Shown here piece by piece: positions 24,200-35,289 of a stretch of DNA of 64,000 nucleotides. The position numbers and the translations under genes were made by a program. Under the pieces are notes generated by a model, which made no database searches, was not told where the DNA came from, and was given only the letters and a program-made list of their open reading frames with translations. The DNA lies in contig JALIGW010000003.1 of the NCBI GenBank assembly GCA_023053685.1, forward strand, positions 144,628,665 through 144,692,664, read 5' to 3'. The stretch comes from Diadophis punctatus similis. Lineage: Eukaryota; Chordata; Lepidosauria; Squamata; Dipsadidae. Every line of letters begins with the position of its first letter. Position 1 is the stretch's first letter.

Positions 24200-25655
24200 T
24201 TGACCTACCTTGGACATCCGCTTGAGCTGCTGCTGATTGAGCAGCAGGTTGATTTTGGCTTGTGGGTGGAGCTGTCTGGAGTGTGGGGCTATCTGGTTCC
24301 AAATGCCAGAGGGAGCTAATGATAATTCCCTCGCATCCAGGGAACTCCTGTCCCCTAGGTTCCCCTTCCTGGGGGATGCTAGGTAGGAATGAGTAGGGTA
24401 GAGTACTCTGGATTGGGTAATTTCCTTTGTAAAAGGCATCATTTTAAAACTCAACTCCAATTTACAAATCATGTTCTCTTTGTCTTAAAGTTCAGTTCAT
24501 GAAAAAAAAAATCCTGATATTTCAAATACTGGAAAAAATTGATAGTTTGTATATAGTTCCAGTTATGCTGGGCTCACAGACTCCAGAAAAAAGCTTGGTT
24601 TTAAACTGTTACTGGAGTGAATGCTCACTAGGCTGATTTGTTCCTTTTATGTGAGATCTGTAATTTACTACTTCTAATTCTGCTGAAAGCCCTTGTTCAA
24701 GCCATTTTTAAAATATAGATAGAATCTTCATTCTAAGTTGATATGTTTGGCTTGTTATTGTGATATATGAATACCTGAACATGCTTTAACAGGTACTCCT
24801 GAGGCAGACCTACAGACAGCTAATCAGAATTTTTGTCAGCTTAATTCGAATAACAGTATCCATATTTATCAAAGGCCTCTGCCAACAAGGTAGGCCTCAA
24901 AAAGGCCTGGGTAAATTATTAGGTCCAAACAGTCACTTAAAATGGCCACTGCCCTTAAATAAGGCCAACAAGATGGCATTTGCCCTTAGTTGGTCTTTCA
25001 AAATGGCCACTGCCCATATTAGGCCTTAAAAATGGCCACCGGCAAGAAAGGGCATCCAAAATGGCCACCACCCTTGATGTGGCTTCAAAATGGTCTCTGC
25101 CCACTTTTGGTATTTGAAACAAAATGCCCACGCCCTTAGTGCCGGCAAGAAAGGGCATCCAAAATGGCCACCACCCTTGATGTGGCTTCAAAATGGTCTC
25201 TGCCCACTTTTGGTATTTGAAACAAAATGGCCACGCCCTTAGTGCCTTCAATTCTGAGGGCAATCAAAATGGCTGCCACCTTATGGGAGGCTTCAAGATG
25301 GTCACCGGCACTCTCAAAGGCTGCCTGCACACTTACCAGGCTGAAGACAAGCCGAGCAATGCAGAGAAGCTCAACTGGAAGCAGACAGCCCAGGCACCAG
25401 AGACAGGTACAGACAGGGCCTTGGATCAAAGGAGCCTTGCCAGATTGCTGGCTCTTGTCAGCCCTTGCACAGAAGGCCTTTAAGTAAAGGAGGCCTCAAA
25501 AGAAAAAAGAGGGGGAAAATTTTTTTTTTGAAGTGGGTGGTCCTGTGTAATTCAAAATGGCAGCCACCCACGAGGCACTCCTAAAATGGCTGACTGTCTC
25601 CTGAGGCAATTAGTTCCAGCAGAGGAGAAAAGAGTCTGCTAAGGCGTAGCCACTA
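24200..25655. other. Insertion separating DIRS RT and RNase H, with AAAATGGC-rich part
   Basis: The RT frame ends at 25653 after GKMISAIHITP, and the matching continuation (VIHIVPWAHL) resumes only near 24190. The intervening 1.45 kb therefore interrupts one polyprotein. The 24.47-24.94 kb part is AT-rich and unlike the DIRS body. The 24.94-25.6 kb part is full of 'AAAATGGC' motifs and includes a 103-bp tandem duplication. No target duplication or transposase is visible. Confidence 0.6.
25039..25244. repeat. 103-bp tandem duplication
   Basis: Two almost identical copies, 25039-25141 and 25142-25244, each begin 'CCGGCAAGAAAGGGCATCC' and end at 'GCCCTTAGTG'. They differ at one base (GCCC versus GGCC). 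Confidence 0.9.
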
Positions 25656-26723
25656 ACTGTCAGTTTCTGGGTCCCCTGGAGTAATGTGGATGGCAGAGAT
25701 CATCTTGCCTGGGAGGGAGGGCAACAGGTTCAGTGGAGCCAAAGTTTGGCGCAGAACTAGCTGTGCTAAGTCCAATAGACTGTCTCTCCATTCCTGGGAC
25801 AGGTACACCTTACACTCCAGTGAGTCAATAATGGCCCCCAGATGAACGATTCTGGTGGAGGGAATGAGTTGGCGCTTGGTCCGATTGACCAAGGAACCAT
25901 GATGAGTGAGGGTAGTGAACACCACCTGGACATCTCTCTCAGCCTGAGAAGGAGAGGCAGAGGAGATGAGGATGTCATCCAGGTAGCACTGGACCCTGAT
26001 GGGAATAGACCGTAGGTGGGCGTTCAGGGCAGCCAGGACCTTGGTGAATACCCTTGGTGCTGAGGATAGGCCGAATGGAAGTGCCCCATATTTATAATGC
26101 ACCCCTGCATAGCACAACCATAAGTATTGGCGGTGAGATGGCCGAATTGGGATGTGGAGGTAAGCCTCCAAGAGATCTATGGATGTGAGTAGATCTCCCT
26201 TCTGAACACTTGCCAGAATTGATTGCAGGGTGTGCATTTTGATTTTGTTATGTCTGATGGCAGCAGCCATTCGGTCCTGTGCTTCCCTGGATTGAAGGGG
26301 ATCCCCCCTGGTGACCTGTCTCTTGCACCCCTGAGTGGGATCCTCGATGACCGGCTGGGGACCCCAGACCTCAGGTTCAGCTCTGCCCAGTGAAACGTTG
26401 TCCAGAGACAGCATGTCAGGTGATCGAGCTGGGTGCTGGCTACGGTTCTGTGTTGGAGCAGATAGCGAAGCCCGATGGCTCCCTGAGGCTGGCTGACCAG
26501 ATGACTTTGCTGAGGCCTTGGACTTGTGTGGTCTGGCTGTCTGGTCTGGGGATTGTGCCCTAAGGGGAGAGCGATCCCTAGATGGGGAGGCTTGGGTGGC
26601 CCTTGAGGGGCTCCTGTCCTCCGTATTGGCCCTGTGAGACTTTGTCTTGGCCTGTGCCTTTGATGGCTTGTCTGCCATTGCTTTCCTGTGAGAGGAAAAA
26701 AGACAAGAAAGGAGAGAGAACAA
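25653..26723 (-). pseudogene. DIRS gag-like N-terminus fused to reverse transcriptase core
   Basis: One 356-codon frame holds two parts. Residues 16-120, starting MADKPSK, are rich in Ser, Arg, Lys and Pro, as in the N-terminus of DIRS ORF1 (gag). From about residue 165 it is reverse transcriptase: LTSIDLLEAYLHIPI carries the first catalytic Asp, YGALPFGLSSAPRVFTK follows, and YLDD (residues 247-250, bases 25974-25985) carries the other two. The RT palm is intact, but most of gag and the RT fingers are missing, so an internal deletion has joined them. The frame stops after GKMISAIHITPGDPETDS, where the RNase H part should follow. Confidence 0.88.
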
Positions 26724-27770
26724 AACAGGTCACAAAGGCTTTTGGCCCTGTGGGTGTGTCTGAGTGAATCCAAAATGGCGGCCGGCCATGAGGTCTATTC
26801 AAAATGGCGGCCGCCTCCCCATGAGGTAAGTATGCCCAGGGCTGACCTCCCTCTGGGGCTCACCAGACCCCTCAACCCCTTTGGGGACCCCCTCGGGACA
26901 CAATAGTGGCTTGGGGGGGGGTGTTTTACCCTCTCTCAATAGGTAGATGCAGCAGACGTTTGTTTCAGGCCTCCTGAACGGCCGCAAGCGGTTGTGACAG
27001 GAAAGGCTCCCTCAGCTCACAGAGTCAGTCAGCAGCAGTCCATCCTCTTCCGAAGGCTCGTAGGCTGCTGCTCTTTAGCAAGGATGGCTCCAGACCCCCT
27101 GTCTCGCCACAAGTGGCTTGCAGGAAGGGCTGACAGGCAGGCAATCAAGTTTTAAAGGTCTCAGCCGAGCCGTGGGTCAAGGCTCTGATCGGCAAGTCTC
27201 TTAATTTGTTGACCTCTCTGCCTGTTTTTGGAGGTTTATTTGCCTTATAAGAGATAGTTAACCCCTTAGAATTGGGGGACTACTCGTTGGACCGCTAATT
27301 GCGCTTATTAAGGAACAGAATTAAGGCCAAATATGGGCAAGTAGAAATTGTTCAAATGCAAATAGAGCCCAGGCCTGCGCAAAAACTGTCACGATGGAGT
27401 AAGGCCTTCCTCACGCGGTCATCCAGGATATTCGGCAAATAAGCTTGCCAGCCTCGTGCAGAGCCCAATTATAGGTGGTGACAGGGGTCACCACAGTCCC
27501 AGGAGGTCAAATTTGGGACCGTTCCCACTCCCTCCAGGCCGGAAAAGGATGTTATTTCAAAGGTGGAATTAATTTGCTGATGGATTGGGCCTCGGCTGGA
27601 GGGGCGAGCAGCAGCAGGCCTAAGGCCTAGCTGCCTCTCCCAAGGCTAGAGAGCGATGGTACCTGGGGCTCGTTAGGGAACTTACAGTTCAGGATTCCAA
27701 GATTCAGGAACAATAAGGATAGATACTCGGATTTTTGATGAAAATGGCACTAGTCGTTGGCTATGACTGA
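26724..27770 (-). other. DIRS 5' leader region
   Basis: No open frame of note lies between the right terminal repeat and the gag-like start. Two 'CAAAATGGCGGCC' motifs at about 26770 and 26800 resemble YY1 sites. The sequence is moderately GC-rich compared with the flanking genome. Confidence 0.5.
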
Positions 27771-27880
27771 GTCAAAAGAGGGGGAACTAGGCCTAGAGCC
27801 ACCTTTTATACTTTTCCAGACTCAGTCACCATTGGCTAGAAGGCTGTGCCAATACCCAATCTTGGCGGCTAGCTCCACCC
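27771..27880. repeat. DIRS right inverted terminal repeat
   Basis: It is the complement of 21706-21815. For the minus-strand transcript it supplies CCAAT (27835 to 27831) and TATAAAAGG (27810 to 27802), followed by the element's leader. Confidence 0.95.
27802..27835 (-). promoter_or_regulatory. CCAAT-TATA promoter motifs driving the DIRS genes
   Basis: The complement of 'CCTTTTATA' (27802-27810) is a TATA box, and the complement of 'ATTGG' (27831-27835) is a CCAAT box upstream on the minus strand. Their position fits the sense promoter of the element. Confidence 0.6.
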
Positions 27881-27897
27881 ACGATGGAGAATGGAAT

Positions 27898-29208
27898 GTT
27901 TCTCTTCTACAGTCAAGCCTACACTCTTAGGATCACCTGTCCAGCTTTTAGAATACAAGTAAGAGGAATTCAGACCTCATCTTTCGGCCTCCAGTCTCGG
28001 TTATTATAGCGCCTTTAAAAAGATCTGAATTTAAACGAGAAGACCCACAAGGAAACCCTAATTATTCCTTCCAAAGTTTTGGCTTTCCAAATGTATGAAG
28101 TAAATGTTTTTGCAGCCTTCACTAATACAACCAATAAAAGTGTATCAGGCGTTTGCTGCGAAGCACCACTGGAAAGACGCACCAAGGCTGACCCTTTCAG
28201 CTCAGTGTAATGGCACTAAGTACAGGAGTGTCTGGAACTACACCAAGATACCAGCTGTTAATCTGTTTCTCTAGCTTCTTCCACATACCCCAATGTATGC
28301 CAGGAATCACATTACACATCTATTATCAAGAACTAGGGTGTTAAAAATGACAATTTGGTATTTGGGTCTTTAAAGGGCAGCCTGCAATGACATACCATAT
28401 GGTCATCTCCTGCCCTTTAATGTTCCTATGCAATAATGTATTTACAAGGCAACAGAGAGACTTATGGAGATAATGCCATCTGCTGCCACAGAAACAGGAA
28501 GCAGAAAATAGATTAGAAGGCTAATAAATGAAAGACTCCCAAGAAACATGAGCAAAAACATGCATACATGATGCATGCATACATATATTAAACATTTACG
28601 TAGTAAGTAGAACTTTATTTCTTATGAAACTACTAATCAAACCCACCAATCTGATCATTCATTGGCGACAAAAAAAGAATGCAATAAAAATTGCTAAACT
28701 GTTCCATGTTAAATAATGAGTGGCAATGTGGGGAATCTAACAGCAGATCATTCTTGTTTGAGTATTCATCATGTATTGAGTCTGTATTGAGATCCATTAA
28801 ACAATTCCAATGTAATTAAGTCTCACAGCTTGCCTATGTCAAAGTGACTGTGTATTAGGTTACATTGGATTGCCATAAACACAGCTGGATTCCAAGCAGC
28901 CTTTGCCATAATCACTAAAATCTGAACTATCCATTTCAGATTGCTTTCAATAAGCTGATGAATCACATTTCCTATTATAGCCACATCATCACTTCAATAT
29001 AATGGGCTTGATTTTGTGAAGCACTTACCTTGAGATATTTTCTTTATGTTGAAAAACATAATTTCTTGTTGCATACACAGAATTTGATAGTGCCTGCTCC
29101 TACAATATAATTTTAACTCTGATTAAGAGAAATGTAGAACCATTATAGTGGGTAGCCTTATAAAATTTTAATATTAGATGAGAGGAGAGAGGGAGGGAGG
29201 GAGGAATG
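27898..29208. other. Unannotated AT-rich DNA
   Basis: An imperfect hairpin ('TTAAAGGGCAG' ... 'CTGCCCTTTAA') lies at 28370-28421. Otherwise nothing was recognised. Confidence 0.45.
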
Positions 29209-29242
29209 GGTAGGTAGGTAGGTAGGTAGATGATAGATAGAT

Positions 29243-29291
<49 letters not shown>

Positions 29292-29352
29292 GTAGGTAGG
29301 TAGGTAGGTAGGTAGGTAGGTAGGTAGGTAGGTAGGTAGGTAGGTAGGTAGG

Positions 29353-29432
<80 letters not shown>
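29209..29432. repeat. (GGTA)n/(GATA)n array, Bkm-like
   Basis: GGTA and GATA blocks alternate: a short GATA block, a long GGTA block at about 29290-29355, and a GATA block to 29432. GATA repeats are the core of the banded krait minor (Bkm) satellite, enriched on snake W chromosomes but also found on autosomes. Confidence 0.95.
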
Positions 29433-30350
29433 CATAATGACACCAGAAATTTGCTCTAACCCAGTGAAAATAGGTTAGATTTTTTAAAGGTCAAAATCAC
29501 CGATTGAAATTATATGGAGGGTGTTACAAGCAACCTTATGCATGCCCAATTAATGTGAAAACAATTGAAATACTTTAGACAAATTTGTTGAAATTATGTT
29601 TGTCCACTTCATATAACAACACCAGCAACTTTCAGAGTGATTCCAAAAATTGCTACACCATTAGAATCTTTATGTGAGTAAACAGAAGAGCATACATGCA
29701 AATTAATAATTTTAGCTATTTTACATTTTAATTAAAGTTAGATAAATTAAATCTAGTTTTCACCCTTTTTGAGAATGATGTCATTGTTCATAAAAATAAT
29801 TGCCTTATGGCACAAAAGACTCATGGCCTTTATATATAGAAAATTACTATCCAGTTCATAAAAGCCAGCTCCATTTAATTAAGATTTTGCGTTCCTGCCA
29901 CTCTTGAAAGTTGTATGTGGAAAACAAAAGGCAGGCTAAAAATCTAAATAAATAATTAAAGAATAGAAAAAGGATGAAATAATAATAATAATAATTACTA
30001 ATAATAGTACTGCCCCATCCTAATCAACATTATACTGTTGAAAAATCTCACAGTATGGACATTTGAAAAACTGGATTGCTTCCAGTAACATATTGCAAAT
30101 TATAAAGATCTGACCCAACTGTCTTAATATATGGTGTATTTATAGCTTGTGATTGGCTGCATAATATGTAAGTGTATTTATAGTTTGTGATTAGCATCCT
30201 GAATCCTAATAAGGTAAACAAACTTCGACCAGCTGTATCTTTTAGAAGTCTTGTTCAGAATCACTGAAGAACCCTGCAAACTTGGCTTATATGGTCCAAA
30301 AGTTAAAGAATGACACATCCCAGCATGACGATTTCTCTAGTTTCTTTTTA
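29433..30350. other. Unannotated AT-rich DNA
   Basis: Nothing recognised beyond a short AAT run near 29.98 kb. Confidence 0.45.
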
Positions 30351-30460
<110 letters not shown>

Positions 30461-32440
30461 TCATTATAGCTACCCATGCAACCATGTCATGTAAATCAAA
30501 CATAAGTTTGATTTTTCTAATGAAACTGCATCTGAGTTTTGGAAGATGACTCTTTTTCAAGCCAGAAGGTATACCTCTTCCTATAGTCGTATGTGTCAGA
30601 TGACATATACTTTACCGGTAGGCAAGGTGGACACTGTATTTTCAAATTAGAAATTTCAGTTTGCATTTTCAGCAGTGCAGTGTGGACTTTTCTGACAGGG
30701 AATCACAACGCATGGAACAGGCACAAAATCTATGCTTCATGTAGCCTGAGATATGACCAAAGCATTTCTGCAATTCCCTTGTTCTTTTATTACGATGAAG
30801 TAGATTGTTGAATAGCTCACTCCTTTGGTGCCACCGAGACAATCTGTTACAAAAAGGCAGAGTAAAAAGTTGACATCCATGTCATAAACAGGTATCCAAC
30901 CTTGTTTCCAAAGTTGATACAACCGTAAGAATTTTTTTTATTTGCCCTTCTTTTTTTTAAATCTTACTTCTGCTGTTGTCTCTAAAGAATATTCATCAAC
31001 AATGTGGCCCTGAATACTTACAGGGAACTTCTAAAGTAGCTTTGTAGGCTTATTGCAACCCAGAAGTTTTAATTAAAGCACTTAAGGAGTTAACAGAATC
31101 CTCTGTAGAATGTTTGCTTTCTTCTGTTTGAAATCAAACATCTGATCTTTATCCGAGGTGACAGGTTTAATGCCTTTTTTCTCTGACAAATTTTGAACTG
31201 AAGAGGAATGCAAACATATATCGGTGTGGTTTTTAAAGTATTCATCAGAGCAAGCCAATATTGGCAGCATCTCTCACTAATAAACAGCAGAGCCAAGAGG
31301 TGGTGTCATGTGCTTTTAAAAATTAGATAAATTATAGTCTTGACATCATTTACATGATTTTGGTGGGATTTGCTATAGGTCAGGTAATTTGCTATAGGTC
31401 AGGATTTGGATTCAGGAAAATTATCAATGTTCTCATATTTGTTTTATCGGTTTTAATTTGTCATGGTATATAGTGCCCTAAAAGGTTGCCATTTTTAAAG
31501 TAAGAGACAAAACGTACTGAAAATAAGCCAGAATATTTTCCCACATAAAGTAAGGCAAAGGAGTAAAATTATACAGGAGAGAAAGCAGGATAAACATAAA
31601 AGAAAAGACCTAAACATAAATAGAAATTGCAAAATGTCAATGAATTGGAAAGAAACAAAGTTAAGATGATCTTAAAGGTATTGATGCTACAAGATAAAAG
31701 TATCTCAAATTAAGGAAATGAGTACAATAAAAAAAAATTAACAGAGACATTATAGTAGTTGGTCCAGAGATTAAAATGTCTGCTATGAACTTCATGGGCA
31801 CACGCAGTTTTCTTACTGAATTCTGACTAAAAAATAAGAGAAGTCATTTTGTAGAAGGACTGGCTGGAGAAGTGTTGCCAGCAGAAATAAAGGCTAACCT
31901 GCCTATCCACATAATTCTGTGTATCAAAGCCAATCAAATAAAATTGCAGTGAACAAACCCAGGAGGCACTTTTCACTCGCATCTTCCCAGCGTCTGCTAC
32001 CTAAGCCAACATTAAGTTAATACTAGGGCTGGCTCTATGATATGTCATGGTGCAGTGATTAAGATGTCACATTAAGAACAGGAGAGCCCAGCTTTTAATT
32101 CATGGAAATTCACTGGTGACGTTCAGTCACTTTTAGCCAAACTGCTACCATTGGGTAGTTATGGTGAGGGAAAATAGGAAAGAGTTCAAAGTAGGCCACT
32201 TTGAACTTCCAGAAGAAAAGTACCCAGATGACAAAATTAGAATTTTGAGGAGGCAGCATTAGATTAATAGTATATACCTAGATTGAAAGGTAATAGATAT
32301 AGATATGATATAAAAAATAACAAGTTTAGAAGGGACACTGATAATTTAAAGATGTATGGTAATATGTTGTCAGTCTGTTAAATATTAAATGTATTAGGAT
32401 TAGACTCACTCAGGGAAAAGTTTAGAGGGAGAAAGAGGAA
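30461..32440. other. Unannotated AT-rich DNA
   Basis: A short direct repeat ('TTTGCTATAGGTCAGG', twice) occurs near 31367-31402. Nothing else was recognised. Confidence 0.45.
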
Positions 32441-32494
32441 GTAGGAAGGGAGAGAGAGAGAGAGAGAGGAGTGGAGAGTAGAGAGAGAGCTGAT

Positions 32495-32665
32495 AGGGAA
32501 GAGAACCTTGTGGCCTAGGAGGGTTAAAACTGCTGGCCTTACAAGCAGACTGCCCAGGTTCAATTCCCACTACGGGTAGGGTGAGCTATCTACGAGAGCA
32601 AAATAGCTCTGAAATAGATCTATAGATAGTCCTCCCTTTATCTCTCTCAACAACAACAACGGAGG
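32495..32665 (+). mobile_element. tRNA-derived SINE, near full length
   Basis: The head 'TGGCCTAGGAGGGTTAAAAC' resembles a pol III A box, and 'GGTTCAATTCCC' (32557-32568) is a good B box. The body with 'GAGAGCAAAATAGCTC' and 'CTCCCTTTATC' follows. The (CA)n tail seen in other copies is replaced by an AAC run. An inverted copy sits directly downstream. The SINE family name is not known to me. Confidence 0.75.
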
Positions 32666-32682
32666 AGGAGAGGGAAAAGAGG

Positions 32683-32840
32683 AGAGCATAAAGGGAGACT
32701 ATTATAGATCTATTTCGAGCTATTTTGCTCTCGTCAGATAGCCATACCCTTAGTGGGGAATTGAACCTGGGCAGTCCTGCTTGTAAGGCAGCAGTTTTAA
32801 CCTCTAGGGCCACAGGTTCTCTTCCCTATCAGCGCTCTCT
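32683..32840 (-). mobile_element. tRNA-derived SINE, inverted copy
   Basis: It is the complement of the copy at 32495-32665. The B box (complement of 'GGGAATTGAACC') lies at 32756-32767, the A-box region at about 32785-32810, and the body with 'GAGCTATTTTGCTCTCGTC' at 32716-32736. Together the two copies form a head-out inverted pair about 20 bp apart. Confidence 0.75.
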
Positions 32841-32888
32841 CTCTCGTCTCTTCGTCTCTTCTCTCGTCACTCTCTCTCTCCTCTCTCG

Positions 32889-32933
<45 letters not shown>

Positions 32934-32965
32934 ATCATATATATATAGATAGATAGGATAGAGAT

Positions 32966-33018
<53 letters not shown>

Positions 33019-33042
33019 GGGGGAGGGAGGAGGGAGAGGGGA

Positions 33043-33127
<85 letters not shown>

Positions 33128-33142
33128 GAGAGAGAGAGAGAG
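32841..33142. repeat. (CT)n and (GA)n low-complexity arrays
   Basis: A CT-rich tract runs 32841-32935, followed by a short AT/GATA part and a long GA-rich tract from 32970 to 33142 with GGA interruptions. A smaller GA tract also lies at 32449-32490, before the SINE pair. Confidence 0.93.
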
Positions 33143-33456
33143 AAATTTTATAACATAAAAAAGAACTTCTAGAAGAAAAGTGAGATCACTCTAACTAACA
33201 AATGAATAATTCAGTAATGGCCAGCCCTCCTATCTCTTTCCACTCCACCATTAATTCAACCAAGGGAAGGACTACCTGATAAGGTTAAAATCCTTCCAAT
33301 AGTGAGAGAGTTGAATTCAGTAAGCCATGCAAGTTTTTATTAGGGATATCAAAGGTGAAGAACCAAATGGGAGCTTAGGACAAAAGGGAGGAGGGAGTAT
33401 ATTGTTCCTGAAGGGTTTTCTCAATCACTTCCCTCCTCCAGCTGGGAGCACATACG

Positions 33457-33845
33457 CAGGCACTTACTCGACTTACAACAGTTCATTTAGTGACCATTAG
33501 ACGTTACAACGGCACTGAAAAAGTGACTTACGGCCATTTTTTCACACTTACAACCATTGCAGCATCCTTGTGGTCTTGCGATCAAAAGTCAGATGCTTGA
33601 CAATTGACTGATATCTATGATGGTTCCAGTGTCCTGGGGTCATGTGATCACCTTCTGACAAGCAAAATCAATGGGGGAAGCCAGATTCACTTAATCACCA
33701 TATTACTAACTTAACTACTGCATTGATTCACTTAACAACTGTGGCAAGAAAGGTCATAAAATGGGGGAAATTTCACTTAACAACTGTCTCGGTTTAGCAA
33801 TGGAAATTTGGGCTCAATTGTGGCCATAAGTTGAGGAACTAGCTG
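33457..33845 (+). mobile_element. Tigger/pogo-like DNA transposon, full-length nonautonomous copy
   Basis: It starts 'CAGGCACTTACTCGACTTA' and ends in the complementary 'TAAGTTGAGGAACTAGCTG', followed by TA. The interior repeats phrases such as 'CACTTAACAACTG' and 'ACTTAACAACTGTGGCAAGA'. The copy at 58892-59281 is the same family in the opposite orientation, and 13991 is a truncated one. There is no coding capacity. Confidence 0.8.
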
Positions 33846-34140
33846 TATACACATATGCAACAAACAGAAAAGGGACAGAATGAAACAGACAACGGACAAG
33901 ATAGAGGTTACAACTCAGATACATCAAAATACATCCAAAATGAAATGTCTAATTCACATCTAACTTTCAGTTTTTCATGGATTTTCTCTTTTTCCCCCAG
34001 ATCTCCATTCCTGAATTCCTGGAAATTTGGAGTACTGCTTCCCTGGCCTTGAAGCCAGAAGAGATGCCCCAACTCCCATAAAGTTACAATACGGACAAAA
34101 TGGAGATGCCCTTTCTTCTTTTTAAAATAACAGTCTAAGA

Positions 34141-34254
34141 GAAGAGTCTCCAAACTTTAAGACTTATGGATTTCAATCCCAGAATTCCCTAACCAGTCAT
34201 GCTGGGAGTTGAAGTCCACAAGTCTTAAAAGTTGCAAAGTTTGGAGACCCCCTG
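34141..34254. mobile_element. Palindromic MITE (GGTCTCCAA family), diverged
   Basis: Two complementary halves ('CTTTAAGACTT..GA' and 'AAGTCCACAAGTCTTAAAAG') meet at a short loop. The right end 'GGAGACCCCCTG' fits a hAT-type CAG...CTG terminus. The flanking octamers agree at 5 of 8 positions. A better copy lies at 43798-43919. Confidence 0.65.
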
Positions 34255-34262
34255 CCTTAAGA

Positions 34263-35289
34263 CAATGAAGCTTCATTGTTCCTGATTGGTTGCCAAGAGT
34301 TTTATTTTTCCAGGCTGATGGTCCCTGCCCATAGTCTAGATTGATGAATTAGAGATAACTGACAGATTGAGTTACTTTTCCCCCCTTCAACTATTTCATG
34401 TTTTCAATTTCTTGGTATGGGTTTCCCCCCATTTACAACAAATTCCACTGGATCTGAGCCAAGACATTGAAAATAATATAGCATGGCTCTACCCAGAAGC
34501 AATTTTGGCTTGATTGTACTTCTCCAATAGGAAATGCAAAATTACTCAATGTATGCATTCTGGGAACCTCTAAATGGAACTGCTGCAATTGTAGTTTATT
34601 GGGATTAATTTTGAAAGCTCTGGAGAATTCACAATTGCCCTTGCATCTATACCGCTGAATGGCACTAATCAGAAACAACATAATTCTATTCCTGAACCAA
34701 TTGCTATTGTTGCCAATAAAAGTGGGGGCAGCAACGTGTCATGTTGCAAATGGGCTGTCTCTGTATATTTGAAAGAATGCCTTCTCCTACATATACAGTA
34801 TATTTTATTATAAGGGATAAAGAAAATATGCCAAGGATTTTTATTTTGTAAGATGTGCCTGATGACAGCATGGTCAAGTGCTTTCTTTGTCGTCACAGTT
34901 ACACTCTGAAACATCTTGTTGAAACAAACCATGCATATTACCTTTGTTTCTGTCTTTGAAGGTCAAAACACGACCTTCCTTTTTTGGATATTTTTAACGA
35001 CTTAACCACTTTACTGTACATTGTATTCTTCGTGCTGTTCCTTCATTCTGTTTATTATTCCTATGTTTATTACTCTGTTTTATTGCTTTTTGTAGGCATT
35101 TTATCTAAGTTTTTTTGGGTCAGTTATTTGGTCTGGTAGTTGCACAGCATGAAAGCTTGTTAGAGCAATAGTAACAACCACAGTGTATGTCTTACTCTAG
35201 GGGTGGAAGTAGTAGGGAGAGTGTATCTACTTGTCTGTCTATCACAAGGAAGAGTGTTCCAGAGGATTGACAAACCTGAAAATTTGAAA
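34263..35289. other. Unannotated AT-rich DNA
   Basis: Open frames on the minus strand (34.4-34.9 kb) have no recognisable domain. No repeat was recognised. Confidence 0.45.

Larger units (their letters stand above)
21675..27897 (-). mobile_element. DIRS-type tyrosine-recombinase retrotransposon, decayed but structurally complete
   Basis: The termini are inverted repeats: 21706-21815 matches the complement of about 27771-27880 almost base for base. An internal complementary region at 22035-22115 joins the complement of the left outer edge to the complement of the right outer edge, the layout of DIRS1-group elements that replicate through a circle. On the minus strand the order is terminal repeat, leader, gag-like start, reverse transcriptase, RNase H, tyrosine recombinase, internal complementary region, terminal repeat. 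All genes carry stops or frameshifts, and the RT and RNase H parts are separated by an insertion. No target duplication was seen, as expected for recombinase-mediated insertion. Outer ends are good to a few bases only. Confidence 0.93.

Noticed and set aside
32510..32570. A tRNA gene
   Set aside because: A and B boxes are present, but the cloverleaf is degenerate and the unit continues into a dispersed repeat body, so it is a SINE.
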